Below, in pieces: positions 25,943 to 35,793 of a stretch of 64,000 bases of DNA. The stretch covers positions 1 to 64,000 of the forward strand of contig CAYZTN010000001.1 in the NCBI GenBank assembly GCA_964481385.1. Direction: 5' to 3'. The position numbers were made by a program, and so were the translations under genes. The stretch is from UMGS1649 sp964481385. Lineage in GTDB: Bacteria > Bacillota > Clostridia > TANB77 > CAG-465. Below the pieces are notes generated by a model. The model was not told where the DNA came from. It made no database searches and was given only the letters and a program-made list of their open reading frames with translations. How positions within the stretch are numbered: position 1 is the stretch's first letter; each line of letters begins with the position of its first letter.

Positions 25943-26858
25943 AATACTCCTTTATAATTTCAACGAGTTCGCGTTTAGGAAGTGTTCCGTCTACTACGAT
26001 TTTATTCTCTAGCTTTTTGAACCAAGTAATTTGCCTTTTTGCATAGTGTCTTGTGTTAACTTTTAATATATCCACACATTCTTCAAGCGTTTTAGTTCCT
26101 TTAAAATAATCAAAAAACTCTTTGTATCCTATTGCTTGAGTTGCTGTGAAACTTTCTTTGCTCTGCATGTTATATAGCATTTTTGCTTCTTCTAGTACAC
26201 CCTCTTCGACCATTTCGTCTACTCTTTTTTCTATTTTATCATATAACAAACTTCGTGGCATATCAATATATATTGTAATAAATTCGTAAGGGCTATCCGC
26301 TTTTTTCCACAAATTGTTTTCTGAACTATCCAAAGACTTTCCTTGCATTGCTAAGTACAATGCTCTTTCTACCCTACGTCTATTTTGTTTATCTACCACC
26401 TCTGCTCTTTTTATATCCAAACTTTGCAAAAGCAGAAAAAGCTCCTCTGTTGTTTTGGTCTTGCTAAGTTCATTAAACTTATCTTTTAATTTAGTATCAA
26501 CTTCGTCAGTTGTAGGAAAGTCAACGTTATTTACCACCGCATTTATGTACAGTCCTGTACCTCCAACAATTATTGGCACTTTTCCTTTAGCTAGCACTTC
26601 TTCTATCTTCTCATAACACGCTTCTTTATATGTTTTTGCGTCATACTTTTCAGAAATGTCACAAATATCTATCATGTAGTGAGGTGTTCGTTTCATTTCT
26701 TCTTTTGTTGCTTTAGCAGTTCCTATATCAAGCTTTCTATATATCTGCATTGAATCTGCAGATATAATAGCACCATTTAAAACATCTGCTACAGCCAGTC
26801 CTAAGCTACTTTTTCCAGAAGCTGTCGGCCCTATAATTACAATTACTTTCTTTTTCAT
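25926..26858 (-). CDS. miaA: tRNA dimethylallyltransferase MiaA
   Basis: 310-residue enzyme that prenylates A37 of tRNAs reading UNN codons. P-loop GPTASGKS at 9-16, the DSMQIYRKLDIGTAK segment near 35-49, GGTGLYINAV near 99-108 and QNRRRVERAL near 158-167 are all intact. It starts at the mutL stop, the classic mutL-miaA arrangement. Confidence 0.97.
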   Translation of the reverse strand: MKKKVIVIIGPTASGKSSLGLAVADVLNGAIISADSMQIYRKLDIGTAKATKEEMKRTPHYMIDICDISEKYDAKTYKEACYEKIEEVLAKGKVPIIVGGTGLYINAVVNNVDFPTTDEVDTKLKDKFNELSKTKTTEELFLLLQSLDIKRAEVVDKQNRRRVERALYLAMQGKSLDSSENNLWKKADSPYEFITIYIDMPRSLLYDKIEKRVDEMVEEGVLEEAKMLYNMQSKESFTATQAIGYKEFFDYFKGTKTLEECVDILKVNTRHYAKRQITWFKKLENKIVVDGTLPKRELVEIIKEYYENKT

Positions 26859-28771
26859 TATTTACGTGCAAATCGCCTTTCTATTTCATATTTAGATATT
26901 TCATATGCAGTAGGACGTCCATGCGGACATGTAAATGGTCTATCTAATTTTACCATTTCATCCAAAAGTGCAATATGTTCCTCACGAGTTAATTTCATAT
27001 TTCCTTTTACTGCAGCTTTACAAGCCATAGTATATACAAATCTTTTTTCTTTTTCTTCCGTTGTAGTTTTTGTACTGCCATTTAACTCGTCTAGCAAATC
27101 TGTAAACATTTCTTGGTAATCTACTTCAAACCTTACATTAGGAATACCAGCAATTTTTACTGCATTATCTCCAAAATCTTCTATTACAAAACCAGCTTTT
27201 TCAAACATTTCCATGTTTTCATTTAAAAGCTCTTTTTCGCTATTTTTAAGTTCTACTACTTCTGGAATTATTAACATCTGAGTTTCTTTTTCCTTAGCAT
27301 AATATCTCGTCTTTATCTGTTCATACAAAAGTCTTTCATGTGCTGCGTGTTGGTCAATAATATATAACTTATCATTTATCTCTATTAGTATATAGGTATC
27401 AAAAAGTCCACCGATATATTTATATTTTACAGTAGTATCATATTTTGCCACTTCTTCTCTGGCCTGAATAATTTGGGCATCAGACAATTCTTGTTCAGCA
27501 TTTTTTATTAAACTCTCACTTACAATATCTTTTATTTCAATTTCAGATTCATTTTTCGTATAATATACGGGTTTAAATGCATTTACTTGTGAAAGTTCAG
27601 GTGTACTACTTGCCTCTTGAATAGTTTCTAAAGGCATCTTTACGCTTTCGCTATCATTCCCAATTAGACTTTCAGCTTGTTTTCTCGTATCTTCTTTCTT
27701 GTATTCAAAAGCTGTTACACTACTTGGTACATACTCCTCACACTCTTCTGAAAGATTTTGAGCAAATGGACTTGTGCTTCTATGATAAGCTAATATAGCT
27801 GACTTAATAGCATAATATACTGCATCAAAAATCTTAGTTTCATTTTCAAATTTTACTTCTAACTTTGCTGGGTGTACATTCACGTCAACTAAACTTGGGT
27901 TCATATCTACATTTATTACTGCAAAAGGAAATTTACCAATATTCAAATTTTGCTCAAAAGCACGTTCAATTGCAGCTGTTATAGTTTTGTCTTTAACAAA
28001 TCTTGTATTTATATATGTGAATTCGTGTTGTCTTGAAGAACGTGACACTTTTGGACTTCCAACAACGCCAGTAACTTTTATACCATCTTGTTCGTAAGAC
28101 ACACTTTGAAGCTCTTCATATATTTCTTTTCCAAATATGTTATATACAACAGTTTCTACCTTTCCATCTCCAGTTGTATTTAATACTCTTTTTCCATTAG
28201 ACACAAATTTAAAAGCAACGCCTGGATTAGACAAGCTTAAGCGTGTCATTACATCTTCAATATATCCCGCTTCCGTGGAATCTTTTTTTAAAAACTTAAA
28301 ACGTGCTGGCACGTTATAGAAGACATTTTCTACCGTTATGCTTGTACCTTTGTTCCATGCAATTTCTTCAAACTCTTTTTCATTTCCGCCTTCTATTACA
28401 TACTTGGTACCTGTATATTCGTCCGCTTTCTTTGTATCTAACGTAACTTTTGCTATACTTGCAACAGACGCCAAAGCTTCTCCTCTAAATCCCATAGATG
28501 TTATATTTAAAATATCAGTTTCTTTTCTAATTTTACTTGTGGCATGTCTCTCAAAAGCAAGTTTTACATCATCACGAGCAATACCTGAACCATTATCTGT
28601 TATGTTTATGTAACTTATACCACCGTTTCTAATTTCTACACTAACTTGAGTTGCTCCTGCATCTATTGAGTTTTCCACTAATTCCTTTACAATAGAGGCT
28701 GGTCTATCCACAACTTCCCCAGCTGCAATTTTGTTTATTGTTATTTCGTCAAGTATTGCTATTTGTCCCAT
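26858..28771 (-). CDS. mutL: DNA mismatch repair protein MutL
   Basis: 637 residues. The GHKL ATPase is complete: ELVENSIDAGAT, DNGSGI, TSMGFRGEALASV and the GTSITVENVFYNVPAR stretch. The C-terminal dimerisation domain carries QHAAHERLLYE, matching the endonuclease motif region of Bacillus-type MutL, and CPHGRPT near the end. In most Firmicutes it follows mutS directly; here about 3.9 kb of other genes lie between them. Confidence 0.97.
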   Translation of the reverse strand: MGQIAILDEITINKIAAGEVVDRPASIVKELVENSIDAGATQVSVEIRNGGISYINITDNGSGIARDDVKLAFERHATSKIRKETDILNITSMGFRGEALASVASIAKVTLDTKKADEYTGTKYVIEGGNEKEFEEIAWNKGTSITVENVFYNVPARFKFLKKDSTEAGYIEDVMTRLSLSNPGVAFKFVSNGKRVLNTTGDGKVETVVYNIFGKEIYEELQSVSYEQDGIKVTGVVGSPKVSRSSRQHEFTYINTRFVKDKTITAAIERAFEQNLNIGKFPFAVINVDMNPSLVDVNVHPAKLEVKFENETKIFDAVYYAIKSAILAYHRSTSPFAQNLSEECEEYVPSSVTAFEYKKEDTRKQAESLIGNDSESVKMPLETIQEASSTPELSQVNAFKPVYYTKNESEIEIKDIVSESLIKNAEQELSDAQIIQAREEVAKYDTTVKYKYIGGLFDTYILIEINDKLYIIDQHAAHERLLYEQIKTRYYAKEKETQMLIIPEVVELKNSEKELLNENMEMFEKAGFVIEDFGDNAVKIAGIPNVRFEVDYQEMFTDLLDELNGSTKTTTEEKEKRFVYTMACKAAVKGNMKLTREEHIALLDEMVKLDRPFTCPHGRPTAYEISKYEIERRFARK

Positions 28772-28843
28772 TTCTATACCCCATTTCTGCTGTTATTATA
28801 CTATAATTTTTTTATTAATAAAAGGGGAAATGGAAAAATATTA

Positions 28844-28903
28844 AATAGAAAAAACAAGGCCATCATAAAGTAAATACTTAATGATGATAGTCTTGCTTCT
28901 ATT
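28844..28903 (-). terminator. Terminator after the three-gene unknown operon
   Basis: Imperfect 23-base arms (28844-28866 and 28881-28903), with six A on the plus strand that become U in the minus-strand transcript. It lies directly downstream of the gene ending at 28925 and separates that operon from mutL. Confidence 0.7.
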
Positions 28904-28924
28904 CAATATTTATTAACAATGTAT

Positions 28925-29701
28925 TTATCCATAAATCATTTGTTTATATTGTTCTGCTATTTGCTCCTCTACACATGCAATTTGCCTTCTCACACCTTTT
29001 AAAGTAACACAAACATCTAAAATTTTAGAATTATTTTTAGTTTCGATATTCTTTGTAAATTCACTCTCATAATTCTCTAAAAACTTTTTAAATTTATTTT
29101 TTCCAGACATCTTATTGGAGATTATTCTTCTAATTTTGGTAAATATGTCTTCTTTATATACTTGCAATTGAGACGAACTAATTACAAAAACAGTATCTAT
29201 ATCTGCTCGTACGCTTTCTATACACCAATTAATTCGTGCTTTGCATTCTTCTACAATAACAGATAAATTTAATTTTTTCTGAGCACAAGCCATGATTTTA
29301 TTTTGTATATTAAGTCTCTCTTCACTATCAAGCTCATCATTTTGCAAACTTTGTACTAATCTGATCATATCCGCTATAACAAGTTTTTGAGTGTTCATCG
29401 TGTCTTGCATCATTTTAAATATGCTAACATACGTATTGTTATATGCGGTTATTAGCTTCTCCATCTGCAACTTATACACATCTACTTTATCTTCTATTTC
29501 GAACTCACACTTTTCTGTTTTTTGATTATACAATTTAGCCTGACGTTCAAAATAGTCTCTTAGCTCATCAATTTTTCTCTCTTTTACTTCCTGAATGCTT
29601 TTTTCGTACATTGCTAATTGCACCTTAGAAATCTGTCTTTCTATATTATCTAGATTTTGTATATTCTGATTTAAATCTTCAAATAATTGAACTTTATCCA
29701 T
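28925..29701 (-). CDS. Unknown coiled-coil protein (gene 3 of operon)
   Basis: 258 residues, almost entirely helical and charged, with heptad-like spacing over most of its length. There is no signal peptide or membrane helix. Two Cys-containing segments occur near 140-160. It follows the glycine/lysine-rich gene by 15 bp. Family not recognised. It could be a scaffold or an effector-binding protein for its two small neighbours. Confidence 0.6.
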   Translation of the reverse strand: MDKVQLFEDLNQNIQNLDNIERQISKVQLAMYEKSIQEVKERKIDELRDYFERQAKLYNQKTEKCEFEIEDKVDVYKLQMEKLITAYNNTYVSIFKMMQDTMNTQKLVIADMIRLVQSLQNDELDSEERLNIQNKIMACAQKKLNLSVIVEECKARINWCIESVRADIDTVFVISSSQLQVYKEDIFTKIRRIISNKMSGKNKFKKFLENYESEFTKNIETKNNSKILDVCVTLKGVRRQIACVEEQIAEQYKQMIYG

Positions 29702-29716
29702 AGTTTTCTCCTATAA

Positions 29717-30133
29717 TTATCTAAAAAAGTTATCTACTCCTCGCTGATATTTTTCTCCTAATTTTCTTGTCCCCTTGTCGATAGCGCCTAGCAGTGGGTT
29801 CCCTATTACATTCATAACACCTCTAGTTACACAGCTACCCTTATCCAATATTTCGTTTATTTCAGCCATCATTCCCTTGTTTTTACCTAACGCTTGATCC
29901 ATGCCATACTTTAACAAAGCTCCGCTCAGTGCTGCAACACCTACGCTTGGAATCGCTACAGACGCTGCTAGCAATGCGATTTTCTGAACCTCAGGATTGT
30001 TAGCTACCTTTTTTACAGTTTTTACTGCAGTATGTCCTAGCATTTCAGTTCCTTTTCCCAAGCCTTTCAATGTATATTTCCCTGCCTTCTTTCCTGCGTT
30101 TTTAATAAATCCTGTTATTTTTTGTTTATTCAT
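29717..30133 (-). CDS. Unknown basic, glycine-rich protein (gene 2 of operon)
   Basis: 138 residues: a Lys/Gly-rich N-terminal half (KNAGKKAGKYTLKGLGKGTEMLG), a central hydrophobic stretch (about 50-75, ALLAASVAIPSVGVAALSGALL) and a basic C-terminus. It could be membrane-active or an amphipathic scaffold. Family not recognised. It lies 20 bp after the small first gene. Confidence 0.6.
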   Translation of the reverse strand: MNKQKITGFIKNAGKKAGKYTLKGLGKGTEMLGHTAVKTVKKVANNPEVQKIALLAASVAIPSVGVAALSGALLKYGMDQALGKNKGMMAEINEILDKGSCVTRGVMNVIGNPLLGAIDKGTRKLGEKYQRGVDNFFR

Positions 30134-30153
30134 AATAATAGATCCCCTTATCC

Positions 30154-30324
30154 TTATTGTTCTATTAATTGTGACAAATACTCATTTTGCTGGGTTATAA
30201 GTTGTACACGCTTTTTCTCCAACTTTTCCAAATATTTATCAAAATCAGAAGTTTTAATTTTATCAATTTCAATACACATACCATCAATATTTATATTGCC
30301 GTATTTACTTTCTAAGTTAAACAT
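30154..30324 (-). CDS. Small acidic/helical protein (gene 1 of operon)
   Basis: 56 residues starting MFNLESKYGNINIDG and ending in a predicted helix (KYLEKLEKKRVQLITQQNE). It is preceded by GGGGGA 7 bases before the ATG. It is too short for most gene-finding cut-offs, but spacing to the next gene and the upstream promoter support it. No homologue recognised. Confidence 0.6.
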   Translation of the reverse strand: MFNLESKYGNINIDGMCIEIDKIKTSDFDKYLEKLEKKRVQLITQQNEYLSQLIEQ

Positions 30325-30414
30325 TTAACTTTCCCCCAGACATTTTCGAATGACAAAACATATAATTTCTTACATGCTTTATAAAATTCTAATACTTCCG
30401 TATCACTTACTCAT

Positions 30415-30442
30415 ATTATATTATGTTTTTTTACTTTTTCAA
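30415..30442 (-). promoter_or_regulatory. Promoter of the three-gene operon
   Basis: Minus strand TTGAAA (30442-30437), 16-base spacer, TATAAT (30420-30415), about 90 bases before the first ATG. Confidence 0.6.
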
Positions 30443-30805
30443 TATGCAAGTAAAATTTTTCAAAAATTTTTCAAAAACTTAACTTTACCAATTTTTGTCA
30501 TTTTGTTCTGACAGAAAAGCCAAATTTTATGTATTTATTATACTCAAAACGTCAAAATAGATACTAAGCTTAAACTGTTTACTGTTTCTGATATATACTT
30601 TAACACGTTAAAACATCTCAGTCAACAACAATCGTGTGACCATATTCGACAAAAATTCTTGACCCTAACTTAAGCTTCCTGTTATTAAATAACTATATCG
30701 TGTAAATATACAAAAAACATTTTTATATTTTATCCATCCTCACACTTAATGTTTTTACATAGAAAGCAAGTTTATTTGTGCATTTTTAAAAAATACTGAA
30801 CGAAA
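30443..30805. other. Non-coding gap
   Basis: About 360 bp of AT-rich DNA between the promoter of the unknown operon and the terminator of the DUF2207 pseudogene. No coding frame with a ribosome site, no tRNA and no repeat is seen. Confidence 0.5.
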
Positions 30806-30841
30806 AAAGCAAGATATACAATTTCTCTGTAATCTTGCTTT
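30806..30841 (-). terminator. Terminator of the DUF2207/mutS transcript
   Basis: 10-bp stem AAAGCAAGAT/ATCTTGCTTT, extended by A-T pairs, with a U-tract in the minus-strand RNA. Confidence 0.8.
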
Positions 30842-30863
30842 ATGCTCATTATATTTGCTAGTT

Positions 30864-32697
30864 TTAGAAGCCTCCGCCTCCGCCACCTCCGCCGCCAGAA
30901 CCTCCTCCGCAAGAGAAGCCACCACCAGAATCTGAAATTGGAGGAGTAAAAGCAGTATTCGTCGCGCTACAAAACATACTATTAAACGTAGAAAATGTAC
31001 TAATATCTCTACAGAAACTCATAATTGCATAATCCGTATATAAATTTATATTTGTTTCCGCTAATTCCCTAGGATATTTTACCTTTAATTGTTCGATTAC
31101 TTTCTTAGCTTTCCCAAGAGCTACCGCATATACCAAATAATGTTCCCACAAAACAAGAGACTGTACAGTACAATCTTTCATTTTACTAAAGTCATCTAAA
31201 AACTTTGAAAATGCATTCCACATAGCTTTATGTGTTATTCCTTTCCTAGTGCATCTTAAATTACCCGACACTTTACCATAAGCCATACCAGCCGTCAATA
31301 AATATGTGAAGCTCAATACTAAACCACTATCATATACATCTTCGAAAAGATACAACCTACCATATACAATAGTTATAACTAACATAAACGCAGGTATTAA
31401 AATTAACCCGCCAGCATCCTTTAAACGGACTTGTTTTAGATCTAATTAAACCTCGTGCCTTTGCATCTTCTTTTATTTTCTTTTGCCAAATGTCTTTTTT
31501 ATCAACTGCAGCACTTTGTTCCGAACTCGTGCTAAATCTTTTTTTGAAATCCTCTAAAGCAAACTTAGTTTCTCTATCAAACAATATGTTTAACGCAAAA
31601 TATCTCTCATTATCCATAACAGTTTCATCTTTTTCTAATTCTTCTTTATCTATCAACTCTAATTCAAAATCTTGTACGTTATCTTTATCGTTTTTTATTT
31701 CTGTAATTTTAATATGACCTTTTCTTGCTAAATTCATTATTATAGCTGGTCCTACTCTAGTATCTTCCATGATACCTAACAGCTCTGCCATTACCGCTGG
31801 GCCATAATCTTCAGGAATTTTTCTGTAATACTCTCCATCAAAGTCTGATGCTTCAAACTCTTTTTTCTTTTTTCTATACCAAATAATTGGGCAGACAATT
31901 ATCAAAAAAGTATCTATTATTATTAAATATACAGCGATTTTAGCCATGTCTTTTTTATCATTCGCCTGTTTCGCAAGATTTTCCTCTTCTTTTAAAATAT
32001 CTTCTAAACCATTTGTTTTGTACGTCTTTTTTACATTACCAAAAAGAGAAGCATCCATTAACATTCTTGCTGTAACCTCTGTACCAGCACTTACGTCAGT
32101 TACGCTTAATACTAGCGTATCTCCATTTTTAACATCTGTTATTCAATTTAATGGTCCATGCCCCCAACCTTTTAAGTCTTTTGAAACTCCTGGCGCGGTT
32201 ATTTTAATATTTACACTACTTATTTTAAACTTCCATCCACTACCTATAAAATTCCAATGAAGTTCTGCTACATCTGCATATTTTAAAACAACATCGTGCA
32301 ATATATATGTAATTTTTAGATTTTTTGATTCATAACTACTTGGAGTAAATACTTTAACTTGTTTTCCACCGTTAATACTGTTCAAGTTATACTTCCCCTC
32401 TGTACCAACTGGTAGTTCAAGAGCTGAATAAGTATATTTTTTCCCATTTACTTGTACATCAGCAACACTAATACCACTTGCACCATACTTATCATTGCTA
32501 GCTAATATAATGTCTCTATACAAACCATCAAGCGAACCAGATATTCTAAAATTCAAATCTTCGGTAACCTGCATATCTCCATTTTTTAAAATTACGGCAT
32601 CTATGTTTATGCTGTTTAATTTTGCTTCTGCTGCAAAAATAGTTGCAGTAAGCATCACTGGTATAATACACAAAAGTATTTTTAATAATCTTTTCAT
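30864..32697 (-). pseudogene. Broken DUF2207 membrane protein gene
   Basis: Reading from 32697: a signal peptide (MKRLLKILLCIIPVMLTATIF), then the DUF2207 extracellular domain up to GHGPLN. An in-frame TGA at 32143-32145 follows, where related proteins have Gly after GPLN. The same frame then continues (ITDVKNGDTLV) through a membrane helix and cytoplasmic domain to RSKTSPFK. A +1 shift at the AAA at about 31420-31422 is needed to enter KDAGGLILIPAF. The end has the Gly-rich tail GGGGGGGGF typical of the family. Both lesions are single-base changes, so loss looks recent, or they are sequence errors. Three separate proteins are unlikely. It lies 18 bp after mutS. Confidence 0.82.
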
Positions 32698-32715
32698 AAG
32701 TGCGTTCCCTCTTAT

Positions 32716-35310
32716 TTATTCCATTTTTTCTTTTAATTTATACAATGTGTCTAACGCATCTTTTGCAGTTAGTTCGTCAAGACACAATTTATCTAATATA
32801 CGTCCTACTTCTACTAATTTGTAATTAAACATATCTACTTGCATTGTCTTTGAGTCTATTGGTTTTACCGTATTTTTGTTTGCTTCTTTTAATGTAGAAT
32901 GTTTTTCCAAATCATTTAATATTACCTTAGCCCTGTTTACTATCGTGTTTGAAATCCCTGCAAGACGTGCTACATATATACCATATGAGCCGTCAGCTGC
33001 TCCTTCTACTATTTTTCTTAGAAAAATTACGTCTTCGCCTTTTTCTTTTACTGCAACTGAGAAATTCTTTACACCATCTAGCTCTTGTTCTAAATCTTTA
33101 AGCTCGTGATAGTGTGTTGCAAATAACGTTTTAGCACCTAGCTTTTCCTTGTTTGCAATATGCTCTACCGTAGCCCACGCTATTGCCATACCGTCATATG
33201 TAGAAGTTCCTCTTCCTATTTCGTCTAGTATTACAAGTGACTTGTTTGTTGCATTATCTAATATATTCGCAAGTTCACTCATTTCAACCATAAATGTAGA
33301 TTCTCCGCTAGCTAAGTCATCACTTGCACCAACACGTGTAAATATTCTATCTACAATTCCTATTTCCGCTTCATTAGCTGGTACAAAACTTCCTATTTGA
33401 GCCATATATGTAATTAATGCAACCTGTCTCATATATGTAGATTTACCTGCCATATTAGGCCCAGTTATAATATGGAAACGGTAATCATTGCAGTTTAAAA
33501 ATGTATCGTTTGGTATAAACGGTGCATTTACATTCTTTTCAACAACCGGATGTCTACCTGAAACAATTTTAATTTCATCTGTATTAGTAATTTTAGGCAT
33601 TACATAGTTGTTATCTGTTGCAACTGTTGCAAAGCTACAAAGTGTATCTAGTACCGCTATTGCTTCAGCAGACTTTTGTATTCTTACAACTTCTTTTGAA
33701 ATTGTATCTCTTATTTCTGTAAATAATTTATACTCTAAATCCACTAATTTATCTTCGCTGCCTAAAATCTTATCTTCTATTTCTTTTAACTCTGGAGTTA
33801 TAAACCTCTCTTTGTCTGCAAGAGTTTGCTTTCTAATATATCTTCCTTCTGGTATATCTTTGTAATTAGATTTAGTTATTTCTATATAATATCCAAATAC
33901 TCTGTTATATCCAATTTTCAGTCCTTTAATACCAGTTTCTTCACGTTCCCTCGCTTCTAAGTTCATAATCCAACTTTTTCCGTCACGACTTGCACTTCTT
34001 AGTTCGTCCACTTCCGTATTAAACCCAGATTTAATTAACCCGCCTTCTTTAATAACTAGTGGTGGTTCTTCTTCTATTGCTTTTTCTACTAATTCAAATA
34101 TATCTTGAAGGTCGTCAATATTTGTTTCTACTTTTCTTAAAAGCCTCGTTCCATCTTTATCTTTTTTTTCAATTAACGCTTGCAAACTTTTTTTAATTGC
34201 AGGAAATACTGCAAATGAGTTTTTAAGACATATAAGGTCACGGCCATTACAATTACCATTAGTAAGCTTAGTTGTAATACGTTGCGTATCTCTTACACTT
34301 TTTAAAAGCATTACAAGTTCGTCTTTTGCAAACATATTGTTATTTAAAACACTTACAGCATTTAATCTTTCTTCAATTTCGTCCTTATTAAGAAGTGGAT
34401 TTTCTACCCAATTTCTTAACTTTCTTGCTCCCATTGCAGTAACAGTTTTATCTAGCACCCATAAAAGACTTCCTTTTTTTGTTTTTTCCCTATTAGATTC
34501 CACAATTTCAAGATTTCTTCTTGTATTTGCGTCTAGCCTCATACAACTTTCTATGCTATACTTCTTTATATCATTTATCTGAGATACAGTATTTTTTTGA
34601 GTTTCAAATATATAATTTAAAAGAAGTACCAAACTCTTTGTTTCTGCTATGTTATATTTATCTTTTAATATATTTAATTCATTTAGTTTTTCAACACTTT
34701 CATTTAAATATCTAGATACATATATTTTATCTCGTTTTATAACATTATCTATGATATATTTATCACTTAAAACGCTATCTTCTAATACAAGCTCTTTTGG
34801 TCTTAGTTTTAACACTTCGTCAATTAGCTTATATGGTGCGTTTATATCGTCACTACTTGTAACAAAACATTCACCAGTTGAAATATCAGCATAACTTAAT
34901 GCGTATGTTCTGCCAAGCTCATATATATTTGCTACAAAGTTATTTTGCGTTTCGTCTAAGAGCTCATTTTCTGTAATAGTTCCAGGTGTTACGAGTTTAG
35001 TTATTTCTCTTTTAACAAGTCCTTTTGCTAAAGCTGGGTCCTCTACCTGCTCACATATGGCTACTTTATATCCTTTTTCTATAAGGCGAGCAACATACAT
35101 ATCTGAACTATGAAATGGAACGCCACACATTGGCGCACGTTTTTCTAAACCACAATCTCTACCTGTAAGTGTTAAGTCAAGCTCACGACTTACAAGCTCA
35201 GCTTGGTCAAAAAACATCTCATAAAAATCTCCAAGTCTAAAAAAAAGAATTGCGTCTGAATACTTTTCTCTCATTTCCATATATTGTTGCATCATAGGTG
35301 ACAATGCCAT
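32716..35310 (-). CDS. mutS: DNA mismatch repair protein MutS
   Basis: 864 residues, full length. The mismatch-binding FYEMFFDQA segment near residue 29, Walker A GPNMAGKST, Walker B region VILDEIGRGTSTYDG and the signature FATHYHEL are all present. It has its own promoter and is followed by the broken DUF2207 gene rather than by mutL. Confidence 0.98.
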   Translation of the reverse strand: MALSPMMQQYMEMREKYSDAILFFRLGDFYEMFFDQAELVSRELDLTLTGRDCGLEKRAPMCGVPFHSSDMYVARLIEKGYKVAICEQVEDPALAKGLVKREITKLVTPGTITENELLDETQNNFVANIYELGRTYALSYADISTGECFVTSSDDINAPYKLIDEVLKLRPKELVLEDSVLSDKYIIDNVIKRDKIYVSRYLNESVEKLNELNILKDKYNIAETKSLVLLLNYIFETQKNTVSQINDIKKYSIESCMRLDANTRRNLEIVESNREKTKKGSLLWVLDKTVTAMGARKLRNWVENPLLNKDEIEERLNAVSVLNNNMFAKDELVMLLKSVRDTQRITTKLTNGNCNGRDLICLKNSFAVFPAIKKSLQALIEKKDKDGTRLLRKVETNIDDLQDIFELVEKAIEEEPPLVIKEGGLIKSGFNTEVDELRSASRDGKSWIMNLEAREREETGIKGLKIGYNRVFGYYIEITKSNYKDIPEGRYIRKQTLADKERFITPELKEIEDKILGSEDKLVDLEYKLFTEIRDTISKEVVRIQKSAEAIAVLDTLCSFATVATDNNYVMPKITNTDEIKIVSGRHPVVEKNVNAPFIPNDTFLNCNDYRFHIITGPNMAGKSTYMRQVALITYMAQIGSFVPANEAEIGIVDRIFTRVGASDDLASGESTFMVEMSELANILDNATNKSLVILDEIGRGTSTYDGMAIAWATVEHIANKEKLGAKTLFATHYHELKDLEQELDGVKNFSVAVKEKGEDVIFLRKIVEGAADGSYGIYVARLAGISNTIVNRAKVILNDLEKHSTLKEANKNTVKPIDSKTMQVDMFNYKLVEVGRILDKLCLDELTAKDALDTLYKLKEKME

Positions 35311-35336
35311 AATAATTCCCCCAAATTCTGTGACAA

Positions 35337-35365
35337 ATTATATCACGTAAATGCATAAAAAACAA
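35337..35365 (-). promoter_or_regulatory. Promoter of mutS
   Basis: Minus strand TTGTTT (35365-35360), 17-base spacer, TATAAT (35342-35337) with TGA just before it (extended -10), about 27 bases from the start codon. Confidence 0.6.
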
Positions 35366-35424
35366 GAAAAAATTTATGTCTCGCTTTCAAGATTTTACGA
35401 CAAATAAAAAAACAAGCCAAAGTA

Positions 35425-35709
35425 TTAAACCTTAACTTGTTTATCTCCGTCAATTAAAATAAGTGAATAAAAATCTGTGTGATAACCAATATTTTCCGCA
35501 TTAAATCTCTTGCAATTTTTTATTCTGCTTTCAAAAAAAGGTATTGTAGTTTCTTGCATTTCTTCTTTCAGCAAATTCAAAATTCTTTCTCCATTTTTTT
35601 CAAGCAACATAATTTTATCTTTATCTGGAACATATACATAAGTATTTTCTTCAATAGTCAACTCCCCGATCTTCTCATTTTTATATGCAACAACATACTT
35701 CTCTACCAT
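35425..35709 (-). CDS. Small protein resembling a HipA N-terminal subdomain
   Basis: 94 residues: an initial strand-rich part (YKNEKIGELTIEENTYVYVPD) similar in layout to the N-terminal subdomain of HipA kinases, which in HipBST systems is a separate protein (HipS). PFFESRIKNCKRF follows, reminiscent of the family PFF segment. It lies 84 bp after the HipA-like kinase gene. AAGGAG is 9 bases before the ATG. The relation is inferred from weak pattern similarity and position. Confidence 0.45.
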   Translation of the reverse strand: MVEKYVVAYKNEKIGELTIEENTYVYVPDKDKIMLLEKNGERILNLLKEEMQETTIPFFESRIKNCKRFNAENIGYHTDFYSLILIDGDKQVKV

Positions 35710-35793
35710 GTGCGCATTCTCCTTTCATTTCATTAGAAATGTAATATATTTTTCAACAAGTGAAATTATATCACATTTTTGTAGTTATGTCAA

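Noticed and set aside
32143..32145. TGA in DUF2207 as recoded Gly or selenocysteine
   Set aside because: TGA ends other genes normally here, no SECIS-like hairpin was noted and a second lesion exists in the same gene.
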